A stretch of DNA of 61,645 nucleotides from Flavobacteriales bacterium (GTDB lineage Bacteria > Bacteroidota > Bacteroidia > Flavobacteriales > Flavobacteriaceae). The DNA lies in the NCBI GenBank assembly GCA_011526365.1, contig WTIO01000037.1, positions 12,257-73,901 of the forward strand, in the 5' to 3' direction. Below are positions 1 to 7,938 of this stretch, in pieces. The notes under the pieces are model-generated. The model was not told the origin of the DNA. It did no database searches and worked only from the letters and a program-made list of their open reading frames with translations. Position numbers and translations under genes: made by a program. The number at the start of each line of letters is the position of its first letter. Positions within the stretch are counted from its first letter, which is position 1.

Positions 1-1340
1 ACATCCCCCCCGCGCCAACGATAAATGGCCTGCTTGGGATCCCCCACCAAAAAAACTGCTCCAGCTTCGCTGCCATCTTTTAGCCCGTCTAAGGCGTTGC
101 CCAACAGAGGAACGAGGTTGTGCCATTGCAAAACGGAAGTGTCCTGAAATTCATCAATATAATAATAGCGGTACTTTTCCCCTAAACGCTCATAAATAAA
201 TGGGGCAGGCTGTTGTGCTACTACCTCAGCAATAAGTGCATTAAATCGGGCCAATAGCATTTTGTTTTGCTCCCGTTGCAACACTTCTAATTCTTGTTCC
301 ATTTTACCCAACAAAGAAAGGGGGGTGAGTTGCTGTAATAAACTCCTGTATTGATGGGCTAAAAACACCAATTTTTTCCCTTTAACAAAGGCCTGTTGCA
401 AACTGGGCCGTAACGCTTCTATTTGTTCTATTATAGCGCTTTCTGTTTTTACTTTGTACAAGGGCTTTTCCCCCTCCAATTGGGCCACCAACTGATTGTT
501 GTACATTTTGTATGCTTCGGCTATTCCAGAGCTGTCCAGCTGTTGTAAACTGGTAAAATGGTTGTAGAGCGTTTGGCGCGTAAAATCTTGTGCAGTTAAT
601 CCTTCGGTATGCAGTAAGGCCAAAGTTTGTTCCCCTAAAAGGTTACAATTGGACAGGGCCTCGTGCACTTTTGTATACAACTTTTTTTGGAGTTGCCGAA
701 GATTTTCAAGGGTTAAGGATTTTAATGCTTGAAGTGGAATACGATCATTTTCATTCATTAAAACTGCGGTTGACTGCAAAAGATCTCTACCAATATCCCA
801 ACTTTTTTGATCGTCAATTTTTGAAAGAGTAAAATCCACTAAAATTTTTGTTAGTGCGGGATCTGAGCCAACTTTGGCTATGAGTCGGTCTACGAGTGTT
901 CGCAGGAACTCGTCATTTTGAACTACCACCTCGAAACCATAGGGCAGTTGTAAGTCAAAAGCAAACGTGCGAATGATTCGGTGATTGAATCGGTCGATGG
1001 TAATCACGTCAAAAGCCCCATACTCCTGCAGCAGGTGCTTAAGTGTTTGCTCGGCGCGTAGTTGTAGGCTTTCTTGAGAGAGCTGAAGTTGTTCTTGTAA
1101 CTGCGGAGCCATGGGGCATTGATCGGGGGTTTTAGCCAGTTGGGCCAAAGTAGACACAATACGGTGTTTCATTTCATACACCGCCTTGTTGGTAAAGGTA
1201 ATGGCTAGCATTTCTTTAAATCTCTTGGGCTGTGGGGTTTTCAATAAATCGGTGAGATACTGAAGCACTAGGGTGTAGGTTTTTCCCGATCCTGCAGCTG
1301 CACTAATAATGGTAAATGCCGATTGTTCTGCCTTTGCCAT
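1..1340 (-). CDS. UvrD/RecB-like (AddA-type) helicase, N-terminal part, cut by window edge
   Basis: About 446 N-terminal residues of a superfamily 1 DNA helicase are present; the gene runs off the left edge without a stop. It starts at the ATG at 1340. Near residue 14 is the Walker A motif AAAGSGKTYTL, followed by a motif Ia-like FTNKAVYEMK near residue 50. The Walker B/motif II sequence DEFQDTS lies near residue 395 and motif III, GDPKQAIYRWRGGD, ends the visible part. The long insert between motifs Ia and II fits the AddA/RecB branch rather than UvrD or PcrA. In this family the protein unwinds broken DNA ends and usually works with a PD-(D/E)XK nuclease partner, which is not in the window. 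It is divergent from the superoxide dismutase gene. The family is certain; the exact subtype is inferred. Confidence 0.9.
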   Translation of the reverse strand, partial: MAKAEQSAFTIISAAAGSGKTYTLVLQYLTDLLKTPQPKRFKEMLAITFTNKAVYEMKHRIVSTLAQLAKTPDQCPMAPQLQEQLQLSQESLQLRAEQTLKHLLQEYGAFDVITIDRFNHRIIRTFAFDLQLPYGFEVVVQNDEFLRTLVDRLIAKVGSDPALTKILVDFTLSKIDDQKSWDIGRDLLQSTAVLMNENDRIPLQALKSLTLENLRQLQKKLYTKVHEALSNCNLLGEQTLALLHTEGLTAQDFTRQTLYNHFTSLQQLDSSGIAEAYKMYNNQLVAQLEGEKPLYKVKTESAIIEQIEALRPSLQQAFVKGKKLVFLAHQYRSLLQQLTPLSLLGKMEQELEVLQREQNKMLLARFNALIAEVVAQQPAPFIYERLGEKYRYYYIDEFQDTSVLQWHNLVPLLGNALDGLKDGSEAGAVFLVGDPKQAIYRWRGGD

Positions 1341-1394
1341 AGTTAAATGTACTTGATTTATGCTTGACTTAAAACAGATTGCCAAAAGAAATTT

Positions 1395-1402
1395 TATTTT
1401 TG
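1395..1402 (+). promoter_or_regulatory. -7 promoter box of superoxide dismutase gene
   Basis: TATTTTTG matches the Bacteroidota -7 consensus TAnnTTTG exactly and sits 25 bases upstream of the ATG at 1428. I see no TTG at the right distance for a -33 element. Confidence 0.55.
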
Positions 1403-1427
1403 TACTCTAACTTTTAAATCAACAATT

Positions 1428-2033
1428 ATGGCCTTTGAACTTCCAAAGCTTCCGTATGCACACGATGCATTAGAACCACATATTGACGCAAGAACCATGG
1501 AAATCCACCATGGCAAACACCACAACGGATACACCACCAAATTAAACGATGCTATTGCTGGAACTGCTCATGAAGGAGCTTCCATTGAAAGCATTCTTAA
1601 AAATTTAGACATGGACAATGCTTCTGTTAGAAACAATGGAGGGGGCTACTACAACCACTGCTTGTTTTGGGAAGTAATGCATCCAGATGGCGGTGGACAA
1701 CCTGAGGGCGATTTAGCCGATGCCATTACCACTGCCTTTGGTTCTTTTGAAGGCTTTAAAGACGCCTTTGCTAAGGCCGCAGCTACGCGCTTTGGTTCTG
1801 GATGGGCCTGGCTTTGTGTACACCCCGGCGGAAAACTAGAAGTGTGTTCATCCGCAAACCAAGACAACCCTTTGATGCCTGGAATAGGTTGTGGGGGAAC
1901 GCCTATTTTAGGACTTGATGTGTGGGAACACGCCTATTACCTAAACTATCAAAACAGAAGACCCGATTATATTGACGCATTTTTTAACGTCATTCACTGG
2001 GGGAAAGTAGCTGAACGCTACCAGCAAGCATAA
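1428..2033 (+). CDS. sodA: superoxide dismutase (Fe/Mn family)
   Basis: A 201-residue cytoplasmic Fe/Mn superoxide dismutase that converts superoxide to oxygen and hydrogen peroxide. The four metal ligands are visible: His27 in IHHGKHH, the His of NHCLFW, and the Asp and His of DVWEHAYY. The glycine-rich NNGGGYYNH stretch and the Gln in ANQDNPLM are the second-shell pattern typical of manganese or cambialistic enzymes, so the Mn type is favoured over strict Fe; this is inference from motifs. Length is normal and there is no signal peptide. It is transcribed alone from the box at 1395 and ends immediately before a hairpin terminator at 2040-2064. Confidence 0.96.
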   Translation: MAFELPKLPYAHDALEPHIDARTMEIHHGKHHNGYTTKLNDAIAGTAHEGASIESILKNLDMDNASVRNNGGGYYNHCLFWEVMHPDGGGQPEGDLADAITTAFGSFEGFKDAFAKAAATRFGSGWAWLCVHPGGKLEVCSSANQDNPLMPGIGCGGTPILGLDVWEHAYYLNYQNRRPDYIDAFFNVIHWGKVAERYQQA

Positions 2034-2064
2034 AAAAAAGGGAAGAATAGAATTCTTCCCTTTT
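2034..2064. terminator. hairpin terminator after sod (copy 1)
   Basis: A-run, then GGGAAGAAT, loop AGA, ATTCTTCCC, then TTTT. The 9-bp stem is flanked by A and T runs, so it can act in both directions: for sod on the plus strand, and on the minus strand for anything read in from purF. It is part of the repeated element at 2034-2117. Confidence 0.8.
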
Positions 2065-2117
2065 GCCCCAAATCTTACCATGAACTTAACCTACTTATGT
2101 TCAGGTAATATAAAAGT
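2034..2117 (-). repeat. structured intergenic repeat, copy 1 (possible small RNA)
   Basis: First copy of a tandem element with a 167-base period. It has a hairpin (2040-2060) and a 57-base core (2061-2117) that matches copy 2 with a single mismatch (2107 A versus 2274 G). Read on the minus strand, the core forms a second hairpin (ACC, bulge, TGAAC paired with GTTCA and GGT), then a short spacer, then the terminator stem and an eight-T run. That is the layout of a small RNA or a conserved mRNA 3' end. A 24-codon ATG frame in the core is not convincing as a gene. No perfect TAnnTTTG box was found on the minus strand upstream. Confidence 0.65.
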
Positions 2118-2200
2118 CTTCTTTTCAATCGAGGTGATACAATTAATTCGATAAACTACCATTTTAAAGGATAACGTGTTTGTAGGCAAATAATAGTTAA

Positions 2201-2231
2201 AAAAAAAGGAGGAATAGAATTCCTCCTTTTT
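2201..2231. terminator. hairpin terminator (copy 2)
   Basis: A-run, 9-bp stem AGGAGGAAT/ATTCCTCCT with loop AGA, then TTTTT. It lies downstream of purF on the minus strand and probably ends the purN-rnhA-pfkB-purF transcripts. Confidence 0.7.
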
Positions 2232-2284
2232 GCCCCAAATCTTACCATGAACTTAACCTACTTATGTTCAGGTGATATAAAAGT
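2201..2284 (-). repeat. structured intergenic repeat, copy 2 (possible small RNA)
   Basis: Second copy of the element at 2034-2117. The core at 2228-2284 has one substitution in 57 bases. The terminal stem is AGGAGGAAT, loop AGA, ATTCCTCCT; relative to copy 1 it changes two base pairs on both sides, so pairing is preserved. The DNA between and after the two copies is diverged but shows traces of similarity, for example a GAGG...AT...CGA...AAAC pattern. The element lies between convergent sod and purF and is the only sizeable gene-free area of the window. Confidence 0.65.
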
Positions 2285-2345
2285 GCATTTTTGTGAGGGT
2301 ATGTTGTCAATTTATCGACAAACGACTTTTTTTTTAGATAAACCG

Positions 2346-4241
2346 TCAATAGGCGCGTCCCTTCTTCCCTTCGTAAAAATTCATAAAGGCGCGATTCACC
2401 ATTCGATTTCCTCCGGGTGTGGGATAGTCGCCCGAAAAATACCAGTCTCCTAAATTGTCTGGGCAGGCTTGGTGTAAATTCGCTATGGGCTGAAAAATTA
2501 TTTGCAATTCCGATTTGATATCATTTTTTAGAAGGGTAGCAATTTTATCGGAAATCATGGCATCAGTGAAGGGGGCGTACAATGCCTTTACACAGTTGGT
2601 AACCGCTTCAAGCGGCAAGTTCAAACTCTCTTTACAGGCTGCGTATATGGTGTCCAACAAGGGTTGTAAATCGCCCTGATCTTTATGAAGTGCCAGAGCT
2701 GCCTGAAAAGCGATAAAATCATGGAGGTTGGCCATATCGATACCGTAACAATCAGGATAACGAATTTGCGGTGCACTGGAAACCACAATGATTTTTTTTG
2801 GGCTTAAGCGGTCAAGCATTTTAAGGATACTCTTTTTTAGGGTAGTTCCGCGCACAATGCTGTCGTCAATAATAACAAGATTGTCGGTTGGTTTTACCAC
2901 TCCGTAGGTGATGTCGTATACATGGGCGACCAAATCATCCCTACTGGCGTCTTCCGTAATAAAAGTGCGTAGCTTGGCATCCTTAATGGCTATTTTTTCA
3001 ATTCGGGGTTTTAAGAGTAGCAACTGCTCTACTTCTGCTGCGTTTGGCCGTTCGGTTGCGGTGAGGGCCTGGGCCAATAATTTTTTTACATGAATTTGGG
3101 CAGCACTAATCATCCCATAAAAAGAAGTTTCTGCTGTATTTGGAATGAAAGAAAACACACTGTTGACCAAATCGTTGTTTATTCCTTCTAAGACACTAGG
3201 GAACAACAGTTCCCCTAGTTTTTTACGTTCATTGTAAATTGCCGCATCACTACCTCTAGAAAAATAAATCCGCTCGAAAGAACAGGCTTTTTTGGGGAGG
3301 GGGGCAATGATTTCTCTAATTGTAGTGCCGCCTTGTTTTTTTGTGATAATGGCATTTCCTGGGGGTAGTTCCTGAATGGCCTCAAAAGGAATATTAAACA
3401 CCGTTTGAATTGCGGGGCGTTCCGAGGCTACTACCATAACTTCATCATCATCGTAGTAATAGGTGGGGCGAATGCCGGCAGGGTCGCGAAGTACAAATGA
3501 ATCCCCATGCCCAAGGAGTCCGGCCATGGCATAACCGCCATCCCAATTTTTGGCAGCTTTTTTTAAGATCTTATGAATCTTTAAACGGGCTGCAATTTGT
3601 GGGGAAGCGGTGGCCTTATCAAACCCTTCTTTCTTTAGTTTCTTATAAATTTTAGCTACCGCATCGTCTAAAAAGTGACCAATCTTTTCCATCACCGTAA
3701 CAGTATCGGCTTGGGCTTTAGGGTGCTGTCCCAAGTCTACTAGATTTTGAAAGAGCTCGTGCACATTGGTCATATTGAAGTTTCCGGCAACAATTAAGTT
3801 GCGGTGCATCCAATTGTTTTGACGTAAAAAAGGATGTACACTTTCTAAACTATTTTTTCCAAAAGTACCATAACGCACATGGCCCAACATAACCTCCCCA
3901 ACATAGGGAACCGCCTGTTTTAAGGCATCGGGTTTTTCCAGAAGTTGAGGGGCTTCGTCTAAGGCTTCTTGGATACGTACATTAATTTTTTGAAAAATAT
4001 GTTGAATGGGCTGGGCCTTGTTAGAACGCACGCGGCTAATATACCGCTGCCCGGGCTGCATATCGTATTTAATACTTGCAAAACCAGCACCGTCTTGCCC
4101 GCGGTTGTGCTGCTTTTCCATTAACAAGTACATTTTATTTAGCCCGTAAAGTGCGGAGCCATACTTTTTTTTGTAGTAAGCTAAAGGTTTTTTGAGATGA
4201 ATAAGTGCTATTCCGCACTCGTGTTTTATCTGGTCACTCAT
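2346..4241 (-). CDS. purF: amidophosphoribosyltransferase
   Basis: A 631-residue glutamine amidotransferase fused to a phosphoribosyltransferase domain; this is the first step of purine synthesis, making phosphoribosylamine from PRPP and glutamine. The class II nucleophile is Cys9 in HECGIALI, implying removal of a short propeptide, and QHNRGQDGAG near residue 44 is the glutaminase signature. The PRPP-binding loop VIIDDSIVRGTT is near residue 460. It is longer than the roughly 505-residue classical enzyme, as is usual for the flavobacterial form. It is last in the minus-strand group purN, rnhA, pfkB, purF, 21 bases after the kinase gene. A TACTTTTG box at 4257-4250 could also drive it separately. 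Confidence 0.9.
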   Translation of the reverse strand: MSDQIKHECGIALIHLKKPLAYYKKKYGSALYGLNKMYLLMEKQHNRGQDGAGFASIKYDMQPGQRYISRVRSNKAQPIQHIFQKINVRIQEALDEAPQLLEKPDALKQAVPYVGEVMLGHVRYGTFGKNSLESVHPFLRQNNWMHRNLIVAGNFNMTNVHELFQNLVDLGQHPKAQADTVTVMEKIGHFLDDAVAKIYKKLKKEGFDKATASPQIAARLKIHKILKKAAKNWDGGYAMAGLLGHGDSFVLRDPAGIRPTYYYDDDEVMVVASERPAIQTVFNIPFEAIQELPPGNAIITKKQGGTTIREIIAPLPKKACSFERIYFSRGSDAAIYNERKKLGELLFPSVLEGINNDLVNSVFSFIPNTAETSFYGMISAAQIHVKKLLAQALTATERPNAAEVEQLLLLKPRIEKIAIKDAKLRTFITEDASRDDLVAHVYDITYGVVKPTDNLVIIDDSIVRGTTLKKSILKMLDRLSPKKIIVVSSAPQIRYPDCYGIDMANLHDFIAFQAALALHKDQGDLQPLLDTIYAACKESLNLPLEAVTNCVKALYAPFTDAMISDKIATLLKNDIKSELQIIFQPIANLHQACPDNLGDWYFSGDYPTPGGNRMVNRAFMNFYEGKKGRAY

Positions 4242-4249
4242 CGCTTTTC

Positions 4250-4257
4250 CAAAAGTA
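4250..4257 (-). promoter_or_regulatory. -7 box directly before purF start
   Basis: TACTTTTG on the minus strand matches TAnnTTTG. Only 8 bases separate it from the ATG at 4241, so a transcript would carry a leader of about 4 bases or none. Confidence 0.4.
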
Positions 4258-4262
4258 CGATA

Positions 4263-5192
4263 TTATTCTAACTCTATATCAAACTTTGTGAGCATTTCAA
4301 AGGTTTTCAAGCGCGCATCAATTTTTGCTTTGGTGACCTGTTGAATGTTTTCTGTTCCAAATTTTTCTACTGTGAACGAGGCCATCGCCGATCCATAGAT
4401 AATGGCAGCCTTCATGTTTTCTAGGGTAGGGTTTTCAAACTGGCAGAGGTAGCCTGCAAAGCCCCCTGCAAAACTGTCGCCTGCTCCCGTAGGATCAAAA
4501 ACTTCTTCTAGCGGAAGTGCAGGAGCACAGAAGATATGATTGTTGTAAAAAAGTAGTGCCCCGTGTTCTCCTTTTTTGATGATTACGTATTTGGGGCCCA
4601 TGGCATGAATCATAGCTGCAGCTTTCACGAGCGAATGCTGAGCGGTAAGTTGTCGTGCTTCTTCATCGTTAATGGAAATCACATCAACATTGGAAATGAC
4701 TTCGTCTAGTTTTGGGCGGAAATGTTCCATCCAAAAATTCATGGTGTCTAATATAATGAGCTTAGGGCGCTGCTGTATTTGCTGCATGGCAGCCCATTGT
4801 ACGTCGGGGTGTAAATTTCCAAGAAGCAAGATGTGGGGGCGGGTGTAATGCTGGGGAACCTTCGGCTGAAAACTTTCCAAAACGTTAAGCTGAGTATCTA
4901 GGGTCGTTCGGGAATTTAAGTCGTTGTGATATTCCGCTTTCCAAAAAAAGGTTTTCCCATCTGGTACTTGCTCGACACCGGAAAGATCAATGTTTCTGTC
5001 TTTAAGTAATTGGAGGTGTTCGGGTTTAAAATCATTTCCAATTACAGAAACAATCCCACAATCAATGTCAAAAAAATTAGAAGCTAAAGCATTATAAGTG
5101 GCTGCGCCTCCCAATATCCAGTCGGCCTTTCCAAAAGGCGTTTCCACAGAATCGTAGGCCATTGTGCCTACTACGAGTAATTTTTTATTCAT
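4263..5192 (-). CDS. PfkB/ribokinase-family sugar kinase
   Basis: A 309-residue carbohydrate or nucleoside kinase of the PfkB family. The N-terminal signature GGAATYNALA is near residue 28, and the C-terminal signature DPTGAGDSFAGGF near residue 235 supplies the anion hole and catalytic Asp. The substrate cannot be read from sequence. Being between rnhA and purF it could act on a ribosyl compound or nucleoside, but that is only a contextual guess. It starts at the ATG at 5192, and a TACTTTTG box ends 4 bases before that ATG. Length is normal and no residue of the two signatures is missing. Confidence 0.9.
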   Translation of the reverse strand: MNKKLLVVGTMAYDSVETPFGKADWILGGAATYNALASNFFDIDCGIVSVIGNDFKPEHLQLLKDRNIDLSGVEQVPDGKTFFWKAEYHNDLNSRTTLDTQLNVLESFQPKVPQHYTRPHILLLGNLHPDVQWAAMQQIQQRPKLIILDTMNFWMEHFRPKLDEVISNVDVISINDEEARQLTAQHSLVKAAAMIHAMGPKYVIIKKGEHGALLFYNNHIFCAPALPLEEVFDPTGAGDSFAGGFAGYLCQFENPTLENMKAAIIYGSAMASFTVEKFGTENIQQVTKAKIDARLKTFEMLTKFDIELE

Positions 5193-5196
5193 GCTA

Positions 5197-5204
5197 CAAA
5201 AGTA
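5197..5204 (-). promoter_or_regulatory. -7 box directly before pfkB start
   Basis: TACTTTTG on the minus strand matches TAnnTTTG; 4 bases (TAGC) separate it from the ATG at 5192. If used, transcription would begin at about the A of ATG. Confidence 0.4.
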
Positions 5205-5224
5205 TAGAACTCCCGCTTCATTCG

Positions 5225-5707
5225 CTATGGATTTGGAAGGGGATTTTCCAATTCATAATTAGTGTCGGTAAGTAGGTTTTGTTGTTTGGCTGCGGCTACG
5301 GCTAAGGTGTCGCATCGTTCGTTTTGGGGGTGGTTGTTGTGCCCCTTAATCCATTGAAACTGCACCTGATGCTTGGGGAATATTTTTAAAAAGCGGCGCC
5401 ATAGGTCGGCATTTTTTTTATCCTTAAAGTTTTTCTTTTCCCAACTAAACACCCATTTTTTACTCACAGCGTCGGCTACGTATCTGGAGTCGGTGTACAC
5501 TGTAACAACACAGGGGGCGATTTTCAACAGTTCTAGGGCTACAATAACCGCTAACAACTCCATACGGTTGTTGGTGGTGTAGCGGTAGCCTTGTGAAATT
5601 TCCTTGGTGTAGGCCTTGCCTTCCCAACTTAAAATAATGCCATAGCCTCCCGGACCGGGGTTTCCTAGGGCACTGCCATCTGTATAAATGTTTATTTTGT
5701 TGTGCAT
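5225..5707 (-). CDS. rnhA: ribonuclease HI
   Basis: A 160-residue type 1 ribonuclease H that cleaves the RNA strand of RNA-DNA hybrids. All catalytic residues are visible: Asp10 in YTDGSALGNPGPGG, Glu50 in NNRMELL, Asp73 in YTDSRYV, Asp133 in ERCDTLA, and the mobile His126 in KGHNNHPQNE. Length matches the E. coli enzyme closely, with no extra hybrid-binding domain. The start codon directly abuts the purN stop, so the two are probably co-transcribed and translationally coupled. Confidence 0.96.
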   Translation of the reverse strand: MHNKINIYTDGSALGNPGPGGYGIILSWEGKAYTKEISQGYRYTTNNRMELLAVIVALELLKIAPCVVTVYTDSRYVADAVSKKWVFSWEKKNFKDKKNADLWRRFLKIFPKHQVQFQWIKGHNNHPQNERCDTLAVAAAKQQNLLTDTNYELENPLPNP

Positions 5708-6289
5708 TTACGACGATAAGAGGTTAGCAATCACGTTAGGATAGTGTTCGTATTCCAATTGATGCACTTTGGCCGCTAAACGTTTTGGGGTGTCCTCCGG
5801 CGAAACGGCCGTAGTTGCTTGGAAAATAATTTCCCCTTCATCGTAGTGTGGCGTCACATAATGTATAGTAATACCACTTTTTTCTGCTTTTGCCGCTACA
5901 ACTTCTTGATGGACTCGCATACCATACATGCCTGGTCCTCCAAAATTAGGCAGTAAGGCCGGATGGATGTTAATAATTTGGTTTGGATAGGCGGCTATAG
6001 TGCTGGGTGCAATTTTTCGAAGAAACCCAGCCAGGACAATCAAATCAGGTTGGTATTTTGCCAACAGTTTATTTACGCTTCCTTGCTCAAAATCAGTGTT
6101 AGAGCATACCTCTGTAGGCACATTGTAATTGGCTGCCCGTTGTAACACCCCGGCTTTGGGATTGTTGGTAAAAACTCCGGCAACAGCTACTTTGGCGTCT
6201 TGTTCAAAAAAGCGAATGATATTTTCAACGTTTGTGCCGTTGCCAGAGGCCCAAAGAACTATTTTTTTCTTCTCTTTTAAAATGCTCAT
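5708..6289 (-). CDS. purN: phosphoribosylglycinamide formyltransferase
   Basis: A 193-residue folate-dependent GAR transformylase (third step of purine synthesis), transferring a formyl group from 10-formyl-THF. The N-terminal phosphate-binding segment is ASGNGTN near residue 14. The catalytic triad corresponds to Asn107 and His109 in INIHPALLP and Asp150 in HYDEGEI. Length is typical. It is the first gene of the minus-strand cluster that ends with purF, so two purine enzymes share the unit. It is divergent from acpP across about 145 bases. I found no perfect TAnnTTTG box for it there; a TAACTTTT near 6360 is one mismatch off. Confidence 0.95.
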   Translation of the reverse strand: MSILKEKKKIVLWASGNGTNVENIIRFFEQDAKVAVAGVFTNNPKAGVLQRAANYNVPTEVCSNTDFEQGSVNKLLAKYQPDLIVLAGFLRKIAPSTIAAYPNQIINIHPALLPNFGGPGMYGMRVHQEVVAAKAEKSGITIHYVTPHYDEGEIIFQATTAVSPEDTPKRLAAKVHQLEYEHYPNVIANLLSS

Positions 6290-6401
6290 AAAAGTTCTAA
6301 TTTACAATAAACAAGGGAGTTACCGAGGTTTTTTAAAACTTATTAAACACAAATAAAAGTTATATTTAAATAACCGAAGGGCGAAATCCTCCAAAGTTTT
6401 T

Positions 6402-6409
6402 TATTTTTG
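6402..6409 (+). promoter_or_regulatory. -7 promoter box of acpP-fabF operon
   Basis: TATTTTTG matches TAnnTTTG, 25 bases before the acpP ATG. Spacing and context resemble the sod promoter. No clear -33 TTG. Confidence 0.55.
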
Positions 6410-6434
6410 TCCACAACAATAAAAACAATTAATC

Positions 6435-6668
6435 ATGTCAGACATTTCATCACGCGTTAAAGCCATTATTGTAGACAAACTTGGTGTAGACGAAAATGAA
6501 GTTGTTTCAGAAGCAAATTTCACAAATGATTTAGGTGCCGATTCACTTGATACTGTTGAGCTGATTATGGAATTTGAAAAAGAATTTGATATTCAGATTC
6601 CAGACGATCAGGCAGAAAATATTGCCACTGTAGGGCAAGCCATTCAGTTTATTGAACAAGCGAAATAA
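6435..6668 (+). CDS. acpP: acyl carrier protein
   Basis: A 77-residue acidic carrier protein of type II fatty-acid synthesis. The phosphopantetheine attachment site is Ser37 in the invariant [10 protein letters not shown]. Helical, acidic composition and length are typical. It is first in a plus-strand operon: fabF follows after 11 bases, then rnc. This acpP-fabF-rnc order is common across bacteria. Confidence 0.98.
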   Translation: MSDISSRVKAIIVDKLGVDENEVVSEANFTNDLGADSLDTVELIMEFEKEFDIQIPDDQAENIATVGQAIQFIEQAK

Positions 6669-6679
6669 ATTTTAGAGCT

Positions 6680-7930
6680 ATGCAACCAAGACGTGTCGTT
6701 GTTACCGGATTGGGAGCTCTTACACCTATAGGAAACACCCTCCCGGATTTTTGGGAGGGTTTATTATCTGGTACTAGTGGAGCTGCCCCAATAACGTACT
6801 TTGATGCCTCCAAATTCAAAACCCAATTTGCCTGCGAGGTAAAAGATTTTAACCCCCAAGATCATTTTGATCGTAAAGAGGTCCGTAAAATGGACCGTTT
6901 TACACAATTTGCTATGGTAGCTACTGATGAAGCCATTGCAGATGCTGGTTTAAATGTTGATCAAATCGACAAAGACCGGGTAGGTGTTATTTGGGGTGCA
7001 GGAATTGGAGGATTAGAAACCTTCCAAAACGAAATGCTCAACTTTGCAGCAGGTGACGGAACTCCCCGCTTTAATCCATTTTTTATCCCTAAAATGATTG
7101 CAGATATCGCCCCTGGGATGATCTCCATTAAATACGGCTTTGCAGGACCCAACTTTGCAACAGTTTCTGCCTGTGCCTCCTCGGCAAACGCGCTTATCGA
7201 TGCTCTAAACTACATCCGTTTTGGCTATGCCGACATCATGGTAAGTGGAGGCTCTGAGGCCTGTGTAACCATTGCTGGGGTTGGTGGGTTTAATGCCCTA
7301 CACGCCCTTTCCACAAGAAATGATACCCCTGAAACTGCCTCGCGCCCCTTTGACAAAACCCGAGATGGCTTTGTGTTAGGAGAAGGTGCAGGAACACTTA
7401 TTTTAGAAGAATACGAACACGCCAAGGCCCGTGGTGCAAAAATTTATGCCGAAGTCCTCGGTGGAGGCCTCTCTGCCGATGCTCATCACATGACTGCTCC
7501 TCACCCAGAGGGCGCAGGCGCCATTAAGGTAATGCGCAACTGCTTGCGCGACGCCCAACTTAAGCCCGAAAATGTAGACGCCATAAATATGCACGGGACC
7601 TCTACCCCCCTTGGGGATGTTGCGGAAACCCTTGCCGTAAAAGAAGTGTTTGGAGAACATGCATACAACATCAACATTAACTCCACCAAGTCCATGACAG
7701 GGCACCTGTTAGGAGCTGCTGGTGCCGTGGAAGCCATTGCCTCAGTGATGGCAATTCAACACGATGTGGTGCCACCCACCATCAACTTTACTACTCCCGA
7801 TGAAAACATCGATGCGGAACTCAACTTCACCTTTGGTACACCACAAAAACGAACCGTTAACGTTGCCCTGTCCAACACCTTTGGATTTGGCGGGCACAAT
7901 GCCTGTGTGGTTTTTGGGAAAATTCACTAA
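6680..7930 (+). CDS. fabF: 3-oxoacyl-ACP synthase II
   Basis: A 416-residue beta-ketoacyl-ACP synthase II, which elongates acyl-ACP with malonyl-ACP. The Cys-His-His triad is Cys165 in SACASSANA, His305 in NMHGTSTPLGD and His342 in STKSMTGHLLGAAGA. Length fits KAS II and the thiolase fold is complete. It follows acpP by 11 bases; rnc begins 8 bases later. It acts in the cytosol and together with fabH, accB and accC elsewhere in this window covers much of chain initiation and elongation. Confidence 0.98.
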   Translation: MQPRRVVVTGLGALTPIGNTLPDFWEGLLSGTSGAAPITYFDASKFKTQFACEVKDFNPQDHFDRKEVRKMDRFTQFAMVATDEAIADAGLNVDQIDKDRVGVIWGAGIGGLETFQNEMLNFAAGDGTPRFNPFFIPKMIADIAPGMISIKYGFAGPNFATVSACASSANALIDALNYIRFGYADIMVSGGSEACVTIAGVGGFNALHALSTRNDTPETASRPFDKTRDGFVLGEGAGTLILEEYEHAKARGAKIYAEVLGGGLSADAHHMTAPHPEGAGAIKVMRNCLRDAQLKPENVDAINMHGTSTPLGDVAETLAVKEVFGEHAYNININSTKSMTGHLLGAAGAVEAIASVMAIQHDVVPPTINFTTPDENIDAELNFTFGTPQKRTVNVALSNTFGFGGHNACVVFGKIH

Positions 7931-7938
7931 ATTGAAGG

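Noticed and set aside
590-832. 80-codon plus-strand ORF
   Set aside because: It is antisense to the helicase gene, whose helicase motifs and continuous frame are convincing.
2247-2453. 68-codon ORF on the plus strand through repeat copy 2
   Set aside because: It starts inside the repeat core, runs into the antisense of purF, and the corresponding frame in copy 1 ends after 24 codons.
7403-7705. 100-codon minus-strand ORF inside fabF
   Set aside because: It is an antisense shadow of a fully conserved fabF region with no start context or motif.
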